This document shows, one piece after another, positions 18,001-27,300 of a stretch of DNA of 64,000 bases. The stretch is taken from the NCBI RefSeq assembly GCF_011067745.1, contig NZ_JAAMPJ010000019.1, forward strand, positions 62,001-126,000, in the 5' to 3' direction. Origin of the DNA: Lentzea alba. Its GTDB lineage: Bacteria; Actinomycetota; Actinomycetes; Mycobacteriales; Pseudonocardiaceae. The notes below the pieces were generated by a model. It worked only from the letters and a program-made list of their open reading frames with translations, had not been told where the DNA came from and made no database searches. Position 1 is the first letter of the stretch; every line of letters starts with the position of its first letter. The translations under genes and the position numbers were made by a program.

Positions 18001-19986
18001 CTTGCGTTGATCGCGCTCGGCAAGCTGGACCGAGCGGAGCAGGACTTCGGCCGTGTGCTGGAGCTGGCAGGCGATGAACATCCAGGGAACAGCGCGGCGG
18101 CATCTCGGTACCTGGGTCAGCTCGCGATCCTGCGAGCCGACCTTCCCACCGCCATCGCGTACTACCGCGATGCGGAGGACCGTCTTGGCCAGGCGGAAGC
18201 GATGCTCTCCGCTGGACTGGCCGTCGACGCGGCGAACCTGCTCAAGCAACACATGCACATCCTGCGAGCGGCCCGCGCCGGGCGGACGCTCGCCATCACC
18301 GAGCACCGCGCGGCCACCGCGGCCTACCTCCGCGGCGACTTCAGGGACGCGAGCGAGTTGGCCCGATCGGCGAACCGGCGGTTCACCCGGCGCGGCGAGT
18401 ACAGGTGGGCCGCGATCAGCGCTCTGACCCGGATGCGTGCGCAGGTCGCCACGGGGAAGCCTCCCACCGTCGGCCGCATCGCAGAGCTGGCGAAACGACT
18501 GCGCCAGTTCGACCTCACCGACGAAGCCGCCGTCGCCGAGGCGTTGTCCGTGCGCGTCAGAGTGCGTCGCGGCGACCTGGAGTCCGCCATGGAGCAGGTC
18601 CACGCCCTGCCCGACGTCGGTCACCTCAGCCCGATCGAGTGCCGGATGGCGCTGCGGCTGTGTCGGGCGGAACTGGTGGCCGCACGCGGTGATCACCAGG
18701 GTGTTCTGGTGGAGGCTCAGCAGGGCCTCGCGGAGCTGGCGAACCACCCCGACCAGCTCGGCACGCTGGATCTGCCGACAGGCACCGCCGTCGAGGGCCG
18801 CACCCTCGCGAACCTGGCCGTGGAAGTCGCGTGGCGCTCCGGCGACCCGGATCTCTTCGACTGGCTCGAACACGCCAAGGCCGACATCTACCGGTACGAC
18901 CCGAGGCCGGCGCCCGAAGTCGTGTCCGAACTGCGGATCACCGCCAGAAGGCGTCAGCAGGCACGGTTCGAAGGCAGGCCCGCCGAGGACGTCGATGCCG
19001 AGCTGAGCAGGCGGTTGCGCGACCTGCCCGCTGTCCACCCGGTGTGCTCACGCGAGGAAGTCGCGGCAGCACTTGGTGAACGAGCGTTGGTGTCGTTCGG
19101 AATCGCGGGCGACCGGTACATCGCCATGATCCTCACGGCGACGCACACGGTGACGGTGGAGATCGGCACAACAGAGGTGATCTCGACCGCGGCCCGCAAA
19201 CTCCACATGGACGTTCGGGCGATGGCACCGGACTACTTGCCAGCGCCTCTCGTCCAGGTCATCGGCACATCGTCGTCACGCCTTGCTGAACAGCTGGACG
19301 CCTCGTTGATCGAGCCGCTCGGCCGGTACATCGGTGGCAGGGACCTGGTTGTCGTGCCCGCCCGGGAACTCCATGACGTCCCGTGGGGGCTTCTGCCGTC
19401 CTTGCGAGGTCGTGCGACAACCGTCGTGCGGTCGGCGAGTGAATGGCTGCGCGCGGAACGCACAGAGCACCCAGCCGGTCATGCGGTGGTGGTGCGGACG
19501 ACGGCCGGGACCGACGGCCAGACTGCCCGCGATCTTCGCAACGCCGTCCAGCTCAGCGGTGAGCAAGCCACGGTCGCCGCCGTGCTGTCGGCGTTGGACG
19601 GTGCCGGACTCGCCCACCTCTCGGTGCACCTGGTCGACGGCACCGGCAATCCGTGGTTCTCCGCGGCTGAACTCGTCGACGGACTGCTCGTCCCGAGCAC
19701 GATCCGACTGCTGTCGCGCCCGCCCAGCGTCGTCGTGATCGACACGTGCGAGCGAGTCGAAGCATTCGGTTTCGCGGGAGCGCTGATCGATGCGGGGGTG
19801 CGGGCAGTTGTGACGCCGGTGAGCAAGGTCGGCGACGCGGCTTGCGCGGCCACGCTGGCCGACTTCTACCGGCATCTCGGTTCCGGGGAAACGATCGCAC
19901 GGGCCTTGGCATTCGCCATCGCCAAGGACCCGCAGCGCAGGCCGTTCATCTGTCTCGGGGCTGACGGTACGGTCGACTTGAGCTGA
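15028..19986 (+). CDS. STAND-type NTPase-TPR-CHAT protease
   Basis: 1652 residues. ATG 15028 overlaps the previous stop (ATGA); the longer open frame upstream is only read-through. An N-terminal domain (1-150) precedes a STAND-like NTPase opening KFVGRED, with Walker A GMGGAGKS (177-184) and Walker B-like TLFIFDTVEE. A long alpha-helical, TPR-like region follows (about 490-1300; for example RGLALIALGKLDRAEQDFGR, AEQALS-type repeats). The C-terminus (about 1380-1652) is a CHAT caspase-like protease with DLVVVPARELHDVPWGLLPS and a likely His1534 (HLSVHLV) / Cys1574 (VVVIDTCERV) dyad. It is likely a sensor with a built-in executioner: the TPRs detect, the NTPase oligomerises, CHAT cleaves. Two proteases in one operon suggest a proteolytic cascade. 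Confidence 0.88.
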   Translation: MTLSTGLDARELRLRASLLAHYELHWLGVEDEDGVLFPDSRRVRVESGMRHWCLDDSVRRSTVAGVELSELRRVWSQLRERPGDARQWAIDQFIGAGEGVELDQLDADRLRAVGWLSRWLDLPHLPSQAAIDRALGLAALLEPLRALADDKFVGREDLLARLDDHLREPGAPLLIHGMGGAGKSAVLARHILRHVPETLVCYLNFDNSALDPAVPASLIVGLLRQLAAQLPGAETTANTALLRAVEALRAGTKLLDSSSRTLSHRFREDVQLAQLADITRKRPTLFIFDTVEEVQRRSIAVQETFVDFVNDLASTSPHASILLAGRSPAPELGFESAELSVLPPADAITLLHALVEVPEAEARRVVGLIRTTPLCVRLAAGILRRHPANDAFRDLALRRTAIEGELYHRLLGYIDDPDVRRLAHPGLTLRRVTPELIEEVLAIPCGIAVHHEEHAYRLFHGLAREAMLVERVPHRDEVVHRADVRSIMLPRLAEDDPRTTASIHRRAVKYYASCEGVAERAEELYHRLMLGQTPATLNRRWDDQALPHLLSSLDEMPPSSKAYLAARSPDLAVSADDLRQAQLDVRSKLILRNVRDFAANLRFDQALSTLDEHDRVVGPTLESTDLRINVLDLLGLHGEALDVAATAQEKAARNGDTDDYFRLTAHILRLCELTGRLEDANTVAAEALQIAGNLPPTVSHLRTRLQLVVQRLRFARHGAPVDDDTVGDLREQAILLHNLLGVRSVQQVPGLLRELAAEVGEHSLAVLVEALRSEGIDPRDADQVRAQFAQDPRVTNALRQAMSSTDDRYALAKMVVLVLSFEGEPPEGTTRLLTELLQQEADDAVAGGTDSEYTKSLVGLPELRVPVTSGELAVASRFPAATKDFELAEELLRSVLNLDLGANARAQALLALENVAPTEAESRRARLKAAATFTVATEAFWELDHARDAAMSGDMESTVGYYNNAIAIVERERAAAELDSVALELVLTVRGLALIALGKLDRAEQDFGRVLELAGDEHPGNSAAASRYLGQLAILRADLPTAIAYYRDAEDRLGQAEAMLSAGLAVDAANLLKQHMHILRAARAGRTLAITEHRAATAAYLRGDFRDASELARSANRRFTRRGEYRWAAISALTRMRAQVATGKPPTVGRIAELAKRLRQFDLTDEAAVAEALSVRVRVRRGDLESAMEQVHALPDVGHLSPIECRMALRLCRAELVAARGDHQGVLVEAQQGLAELANHPDQLGTLDLPTGTAVEGRTLANLAVEVAWRSGDPDLFDWLEHAKADIYRYDPRPAPEVVSELRITARRRQQARFEGRPAEDVDAELSRRLRDLPAVHPVCSREEVAAALGERALVSFGIAGDRYIAMILTATHTVTVEIGTTEVISTAARKLHMDVRAMAPDYLPAPLVQVIGTSSSRLAEQLDASLIEPLGRYIGGRDLVVVPARELHDVPWGLLPSLRGRATTVVRSASEWLRAERTEHPAGHAVVVRTTAGTDGQTARDLRNAVQLSGEQATVAAVLSALDGAGLAHLSVHLVDGTGNPWFSAAELVDGLLVPSTIRLLSRPPSVVVIDTCERVEAFGFAGALIDAGVRAVVTPVSKVGDAACAATLADFYRHLGSGETIARALAFAIAKDPQRRPFICLGADGTVDLS

Positions 19987-20439
19987 TCAGGCCTCGGCGG
20001 CGTGCTTGAGCCGCGCCAGCGTCGCCTCGATGTTCGCCTGATTGGTGACCGCCCGATCCTTCACCCCAGTCGCCAGCACGGTGATCGGCACGTACCACGA
20101 CGGCCGACGGTCCCAAGTGGACTCCGTGACCCGGCACCCGTCAGCGGTCGGCTCGATGTCGTACTGCCATCGCGACACGGCCAGCCCGAACGACTTCACC
20201 TCGAACGCGAACCGCCCCACCGAGCAGTCGGTCACGATGGAGGTCGTCGGCCACACCCGCCACCCGCGCCGGTTCACGCCGCGGAACCTCGCCCCCACGG
20301 ACGGTCCGGAGGCGCCCAGCCACTTGCCGCCCGAGTACTCCTCGGCGCATCCACCCAGCTCACGCAGGCTGCTGACCAGCTCGAACACCCGCTGCGGCGG
20401 AGCGGCGACGTCGATGTGCGCGGAGGCGTCCGGGGTCAT
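19987..20439 (-). CDS. SRPBCC-family (START-like) protein
   Basis: 150 residues from ATG. It opens with the family's SAHIDVAAPPQRVFELVSSL strand-helix and proceeds through beta strands (GARFRGVNRRGWRVWPTTSIV, WQYDIEPTADGCRVTESTWD) to the long C-terminal helix (NQANIEATLARLKHAAEA). This is the hydrophobic-pocket fold of polyketide cyclases and lipid-binding proteins. The substrate cannot be assigned. Its stop abuts the CHAT gene stop on the opposite strand. It lies 13 bases after the NmrA-like gene and is probably co-transcribed with it. Confidence 0.75.
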   Translation of the reverse strand: MTPDASAHIDVAAPPQRVFELVSSLRELGGCAEEYSGGKWLGASGPSVGARFRGVNRRGWRVWPTTSIVTDCSVGRFAFEVKSFGLAVSRWQYDIEPTADGCRVTESTWDRRPSWYVPITVLATGVKDRAVTNQANIEATLARLKHAAEA

Positions 20440-20452
20440 GCGCCCGAACTTA

Positions 20453-21307
20453 CTACGGGTAGGTTCGCTGCACCAGCCACTCGCGGACGGTCCGTGCGGA
20501 CGGCACTATCGCCCTGGTCACGGCGAGGTCGAAGGCCACGGGATGCGTCCGCAGCCAGCGCCACATCCTCGTCAGGTCGTCACCCACGAACCGGTGGAAC
20601 AGCCAGATCGGCATCGGGAAGCCGCGTGGTGCGCGCCCGTGCGTCTCCCGCCAGAGCTCACGGCACTCGCCGATGGTCCGGACGTCCGCACCGAGCGGGA
20701 GTTCCACTCCGACGAACCGGTTCGGATCGGCGAACACCTTTGCCGCCACGGCGCCGACGTCATCCGCGCAGAACCAGGGCAGCGGCCGGTCGTCACCGAT
20801 CAGCTTCGGCATCAGGTGCCACATGGACACGGACGGGTAGAAGTCCTTGTCCGTCATCAGTTCCATGAACGCCATCGGGCGCAGGACGGTCAGCGGCAGG
20901 CCGAGCGACTCCAGGTGTGCCCGCACCACCAGTTTGTTGTCCCACTGGCGCACGCCGGTGTCCGGCACTCCCGGACCCGCCGAGGCGTACACGACGTGCC
21001 GCACCCCCGCGGCGGCCGCGGCGTCGCCGACCGCGCGTCCCTGATGGACCTCCTGGTCCAGGCCGCTGATCATCGGGTTCTGGACGCTGAACACCCCGTG
21101 CGCGCCCACGAAGGCAGACGGGTCCGGGGAAGCCAGGTCCGCCCGCACCACCTCGGCACCCGCCGCGGCGAGCCGGCTCGAAGCCGGTGATGAGGGATTG
21201 CGGGTCAGCGCCCGCACGCGCCAGCCGGCCGCGAGCAGGTGCCGGGCGACCGCACCGCCTTGACGTCCGGTAGCGCCCGTGACCACGACCAGCCTGGTGT
21301 CGTCCAT
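20453..21307 (-). CDS. NmrA-like NAD(P)-binding protein / atypical SDR
   Basis: 284 residues from ATG 21307, with AGGAG upstream. The longer frame to 21355 reads through a hairpin and is not used. The N-terminus has the Rossmann loop VVVTGATGRQGGAVA (GxxGxxG), followed by RNPSSPASSRL for NADP selection, VRADLASPDP and VVYASAGPG. The NmrA/SDR5-a type lacks a classical YxxxK. It may be a redox-sensing or quinone/isoflavone-reductase-like enzyme; the substrate is unknown. It is followed by the SRPBCC gene. Confidence 0.8.
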   Translation of the reverse strand: MDDTRLVVVTGATGRQGGAVARHLLAAGWRVRALTRNPSSPASSRLAAAGAEVVRADLASPDPSAFVGAHGVFSVQNPMISGLDQEVHQGRAVGDAAAAAGVRHVVYASAGPGVPDTGVRQWDNKLVVRAHLESLGLPLTVLRPMAFMELMTDKDFYPSVSMWHLMPKLIGDDRPLPWFCADDVGAVAAKVFADPNRFVGVELPLGADVRTIGECRELWRETHGRAPRGFPMPIWLFHRFVGDDLTRMWRWLRTHPVAFDLAVTRAIVPSARTVREWLVQRTYP

Positions 21308-21333
21308 AGCGGAGCTCCTGCCTGTCCTGGAGG

Positions 21334-21386
21334 TTGATGAGGGGAGCTTTCCCAAACCTGAGGTTTGGGAAAGCTCCCCTCATCAA
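21334..21386. terminator. 53-base perfect hairpin
   Basis: Arms 21334-21359 and 21361-21386 are exact reverse complements over 26 bases, with G21360 at the centre. The hairpin lies 7 bases after the stop of the giant RTX gene and 26 bases before the NmrA-like ATG, on the minus-strand path. It is most simply a very strong factor-independent terminator for the 10-kb transcript. A short mobile palindrome (MITE- or REP-like) is the alternative. Confidence 0.7.
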
Positions 21387-21393
21387 CGTCCTT

Positions 21394-24300
21394 TCAGTCC
21401 GTGCAGGACACCGGCGAGTCGAAGTGGCCCGGTGTCGTGGGGTAGGCGGGTCCGACGCCGTGGGCGTTGTTGTCCGCCGGGTACACCAGGGCCAGTTCGC
21501 GGAACGCGGAGGTGCCGCTCGTGGTCACGTCACCCACCGTCTGGCCCGCGCCGGATCCCCATGCCAGCTTCTGCAGGAACGTCTCCATTCCCGGGCTGCG
21601 CTGACGGATGTCGTTGTAACCGCCGTAAGACGCGGGACAGTGCGTGTAGAGGTTGTACGCACCGGCCCAGTCGATCAGGCGGTCACCGGGGTTCGGGCCG
21701 TTCTGCGCGCGGTCGGCCTGGAGCACGTCGCGGTCCCAGCCGCCGTAGATCCAGTCCGTGCCGTCGTGGTGCTGGTTGTCCGCGAAAGTGGACGGCACCG
21801 CAGGGTTGTCGTTGGTCTTCTCGGTCATCTCGAACCACAGGCACGGGTCGATCGCGCCGTCGCCCAAGGTCACCGGCCACCGGCCCGGCGCGCAGTTGCC
21901 GGGGTAGGTGCCGCGCGGGTTGAAGTCGAGCACGTCCGACCCCAGAGCGCCCTGCTGGGACGCCTGAGAGGTGCCGCCGACGCCACCGAAGGTGTGGTCG
22001 ACGAACCTGTCGTTCGTGCCGCGTGCGGAGGCGTCGAACGTGCCGTTCACCAAACAGTCCGGCGTTGCCGCGTTGACCACCTGGTCGCAACCCTTGCCGC
22101 CCCACAACACGTCCGCGCCGTCGCCGCCGAACGTCTGGTCGCCGCCGCTGTCGGCGTTGACCAGGTCGTCGCCGAACCCGGCGTGGATGTTGTCGTTGCC
22201 CTGACCGCCGCGCATGCGGTCGTCGCCGCCCTCGGCGATGCCGTTGTGCGGCATGGCCGGTGCGGTGGCGTTGCCGACGAACTGGTCGCCGTTGACGTCG
22301 TGCAACAGGTCCACCCTGCGGTCGTAGGTGTCGGCACGGAAGCCCGTGTACGACTCCTGCGGCACCGAGTTCAGCTGAACAGTGAACCCACGAGCTGCCA
22401 CGTCGTTGGCGTTCATGTACTCGTTGACCACGCCACCACGGTCGCCGAGCATCGCGTCCTCGCCGTCGCCGCCGAACATCACGTCGTCGCCGAGTTCGCC
22501 GTACATGTCGTCGTCGCCGTTCTGGCCGTGCATGGTGTCGTTGCCGTCTTGACCCCACATGCCGTCGTTGCCGTCGTCACCGAACATCGTGTCGTCGCCG
22601 AAAGCACCGAGAGCCTCACACGTGGACTGAGCCAACGAACAGAACCTGGTCGACGGACCAATGTCAGCCACACGAGAAACCGTGGCATTTGACGGTACGG
22701 CACCGGACTTGTAGCGCTCGGTGTAGACCTGCTCGGTCATCGACCCCGGCTGGCCCTGCAGCGTGCGCTTCAGGGAACCGTTGTCACCGAGCTGGACGTC
22801 GTCCTCACCGTTGCCCTCGAAGGCGTCGCCACCATCGCGGAAGCCCTGGATGGTGCTGCCGCCGATCATGTCGTCCTGACCGTCCGGTGCGTCGCCGACC
22901 AGTTGGGCGGGTCCGCTCGACGAACCGGGCCAGCCGGGATCCGCGAGAGGCACGACCGTCGTCTCGGACGACGGGGAGCCTAGCCCGCGGTCACCGCGCA
23001 GCACGTCGCCACCGCCGTTGCCCTCGAGGTAGTCGGCGTCGCCGTCGCCGGCGAGGAAGTCCCCGCCGTCCTGACCCCACAGCACGTCCACGCCGGAACC
23101 ACCGGACATCCGGTCGTCACCGAAGCGGTCGGCCGGGCCGGGCTGCAGGTCGTAGCGCTGCACGATCCGTTGTGCCGCAGGGTTTCCACCCGTCGGCGCC
23201 AGCCTGATCGTCGCCCGCGTCGGGGTCTCCCCCTGTGCCGGGCGCAGCACGACGCCGTTGTCGCCGATGCCGACGTCGTTGCCCGGTCCGCCGAACATCG
23301 CGTCCGCACCGTCCAACTGACCGACGGTCGTGTCACCGTTGCCGGAGAGCGAGGTGCTGCTGCCGCCGACGAGGTCGTCGTCGCCGTCGTTGCCCTCGAT
23401 CCAGTCGATGCCCTGCGAACCCTCGACGTAGTCGTCGGAACCGTTGCCCTTCAACCGGTCGGGCCCGGCCTGTCCGATGATCACGTCGTTGGCGTCGTCG
23501 CCGTCGACCTCGTCCGGACCGGACGAGTCGGCGTGCGGCGTGAGGCCGAGGTCGTACAGGAAGATCGCCCGCCCGGTCAGGCCGCGTTCCAGCGTGATGC
23601 GGCTCAACGTCCCGCCGCGCACGAGCCGGCCGTTGTCGCCGAGCACGACGTCCTGCGCGCCGTTGCCGTGGATGACGTCACCGACGTCGGGCTGGCCGAC
23701 ACCCGGCGAGTCCTCGGTCGACGAGCCACCGACCAGGTCGTCCTGGCCGTCGTTGCCGTCGATCTTGTCGCGGGCCGGGCCGCCCTCGGCGTAGTCGTCC
23801 GAGCCGTCACCGGTGATGGTGTCCTCGTCACCCTGACCGTAGATCACGTCGGAGTCGTCACCGCCGCTGATCTTGTCGCCACCGGACGTGCCGGCGGTCG
23901 GCGTGTAGCCCAGGTCGAGCAGCTCGGCCTTGTGCGCCTTGGCGAAGCCGCGTCCGAGCGTGACCGGCGTGGCCTGCGCTCCGTCCACGAGGGACAGCAC
24001 CGCGTTGTCACCGGCGATCAGGTCGGGACCCGAGTCGCCGAACAGGTTGTCGCCCGTGTCCGGACGACCGGCACCCGAAGCCACCTCGGAGCTGCCGCCC
24101 ACGATCCGGTCCTCGCCACCGTCACCGTGCACGACGTCGTCGGCGTTGTTGCCCTCCAGGTAGTCGCCCTTCGGGCCACCGAACACCTCGTCGTGCGCGA
24201 GGCCGCCGAACGCCCGGTCCTCGTCCTCGCCACCGAAGACGAAGTCCGCACCGCCCGCGCCGGCATTCGCGCCGTCGAGGTCGAACGGTCCGTCCACGCC

Positions 24301-27300
24301 GTTGTCGCCGATGACGATGTCGTTGCCCGAGTCGCCGTAGAGGAAGTCACCGACGTCGGGTTCACCGGCCTTGCGCGTGCCACCGATGACACGGTCGTTG
24401 CCCGCGCCACCGAACGCGCGGTCGACACCGTTGTTGCCCTCGATGACGTCGTCCTGTGCACCGCCGTACAACGCGTCGTCGTCGTCATTGCCGTAGACGT
24501 TGTCGACACCGGCGTCGCCATACGCGACGTCCTTGCCGCCACCGCCGTACACAACATCGTCGTCGTTGCCACCGGCGAGCACATCATCACCGAGCTGACC
24601 ACACAGCCGGTCAGCCCCGGACTTGGCGTCCACGTTGTCCGCGGCACCACCGGCGGCGACGATCTCGACACCGGTACCACCGGTGATCAGATCCCGGCCG
24701 TCCTGCGCATCGAGAGGTTCGGCAGGCGGCATCGAGACCGGGTTGTCACTCGGCGGCGTGCACGGGTTGGCGTGCTTGTCGCCGAAGACGTCCGCACCGC
24801 CGTCACCACCGATGACGTGGTCGTTGCCGTACCCGCCGACCAGCAGCTTCGACGACGGCGTGACACCGGCGGGCAGGACGCGGTGCTTCACGTTGCGCAC
24901 CGGCCCGAACGCACCGGAACCGTTCTGGTCGCCCACGTCGGACGGTTCCGCGATCACGTAGTCGTCCTGCGGGCCGCCGTACACCTTGTCCTTGCCGTAG
25001 CCACCCGTCAGCACGTCGTTGTTGCCACCACCGCGGATGTCGTCGACCTGCTCTTTCAACGAGTGACCGGTCACGAAGTCCACGCCCTGGCTGCCGTACA
25101 CGGTGTCCGAACCCGTGCCGGTGTCCACGACGTTGGTCGCGTCCTTCGTGTTGTCGCCGTTGAAGCCCTTGTCCACAGGACCTGGGTCGTCGACGTCCGT
25201 CGCGACCTCCGTGCCGGTGTAGATGGTGTCGTTGCCGGAACCACCGGAGATCCGGTCGCTGCCGGTCCCGCCGATGATCACGTTGGGCTGCGCGACGTAC
25301 TCCGGCTTGCCGGGGTTGCTCGCGGCGAGCGGGCTGTCGGAGGCGATGCCGATGTTGTCGTCGTCGGCGCCGCCGTCGATCCGGTTCTTGCCGAGCCCAG
25401 CGGCGATCCGGTCCTTGCCGGAACCACCGGAAACGACATCGTCCGCCCCGCCAACGGTGATCGTGTCGTCGCCGTCACCACCGCTGACCGTCGCGTTGCC
25501 CTTGCCACCGAAGGCGGCGGCGAGGTCACCGGTCGTGATCTGGTCCTTGCCGGGACCACCGTTCGCGATCGACTTGCCGAGACCGGTCTTGATCGAGTCG
25601 TCACCCGAACCACCGGTGACCTCGACCTCCTTGTCGAACGGCTTGGCCTCGGCCTTGGCGTCGTTGACGGCACCGCTCTTGTCGCCGTCGCCCTGGAACA
25701 CGATGACCCGCTTGCCGGTGTCACCGGTCGCGTTGCCGAAGACCTTGGTCAGGTTCGGGTCGCGGAACTCCTCGCGGAAGCCCAGCGCGCTCACGGCGAA
25801 GCCGTCGAACCCGCCGCCGTCCTTGACGAGCTGGGTGATCGTCCACTTCTCCTCGTTGCCCTGGCCGGTCCACGCGGAGTGGCCGCGCTTGCCGATGTCG
25901 CCGTTGCCCATGTGCAGCACCAACGTCGTGCCGTCCTTGTGCGCCAGCACCGGTGGTGGCGGCGAACAGTCGGGTTTCACGGAGAAGTCGAGCAACGTGA
26001 TGTCGGCCAGGGTGAAGTCGAACGTGACGCTGAAGATCGAGAACCCGAGCGTGATGTACACCTTGAGGAACAGGCTCAGACGTCCGTCCATGTTGAACAG
26101 ACACATCGGGTTGTTCAGCGCCACCTTGGAGAACTCGAAGAACCGGAACTTGCCGTCGTTGTTCGGGTCCGCCCAGGTCAGGTTGATCGTCAGGGCGACA
26201 CCGCCCTTGATGCCGACCTCGATCAGCACCACGCTCACCGCCGCGCCCGCGGCCAGTTCACCGCGGAACGTCACGACGGGCAGCGGTTTGCCGGAGTCGT
26301 CCTGGGTCACCAGGTAGATCGAGTCCAGAATGGACGCGGCCTTGCCCGACTCGATGGCCTTGCGGAGGCCGAACGTGTCGAAGCCCGCCCGGAACCGCGC
26401 CTCGACCGACGCGCTGCCGGAGATCGTCACCAGCACCGGCGGCGGCGCGTACACCGGACCGAACGACTGGCTGTAGGAGAAGCCGAGGCGCAGCGGACCC
26501 GAGTCGAACCGGATCAGGTCCACGTCCTGGCCCATGATCAGGCCGAACAGCTTCGAGGGCTCCTTCAGGATCGGGAACGAGAAGCCGGCCTTGTTGCCCT
26601 CCTCGCCGTCGGACACGATCTTCACCCCACCGGCCGACGCGTCGATCTTCGACGCCAGGTCGCCGGGCGACAGGTTGATCTTGTTCGGGTCGATCAGCGA
26701 GGAGGCGTTGTCCGGCGAGTTCGTCGTCGTCTTCGCCTTGTCGCCTAGCACCGCGAAGCTGCCGATGTCGATCGCCCCGCCGTTCTGGGTGATCTTGCCG
26801 ATCAACTGGATCGCGCGCAGGACCTTGTCCACGAACTCCAGGTCCGGCCCGCCCGCGATGGTCGAGAACTCCTTGGCGATGGTGACCAGGTTGACGTCAC
26901 CGCCACCGACCGCCCGCGACAGGTCCGACAGCACCGGGATCGGTGCGTAGAGCTGGTCGAGGATCGGCTGGATCGGCTTGGTGAACAGCGCGATCTTCTC
27001 GACGATCGGCTTGAGCACCTCGCCGAGGAACTTGCCCGCGTTGAGCTGGACGTTGTTGAACGCGATCTCCGGCGTGCCGTCACCGGGCTTGCCGCCGAAC
27101 GCGTTCCACTCCCACTTCAGGTGGAACCAGCCGTTGATGCCGGGCAGCGGACCGGCGCTGACGTCGAAGTCCCAGTCGATGCCGACCTTGGCCTTCAACG
27201 AGACGCTGGTGACCTGGCCGATGTCGGCGAGATCGGCCAGCGTGATCCGGTCGTCGTTGGCGGGACCGCAGTTCTCGAAGCAGGCGTCCTGCCCCTTCTT

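Noticed and set aside
22050..25640. Regularly spaced DNA repeats that could suggest a CRISPR array
   Set aside because: The periodicity is 27 bases in frame, varies in sequence and encodes GGxGxD nonapeptides. There are no identical repeats with unique spacers and no cas genes.
23170..26748. A plus-strand open frame of 1192 codons
   Set aside because: It is a mirror of the RTX repeat region; its apparent repeats are only the reverse complement of the nonapeptide codons.
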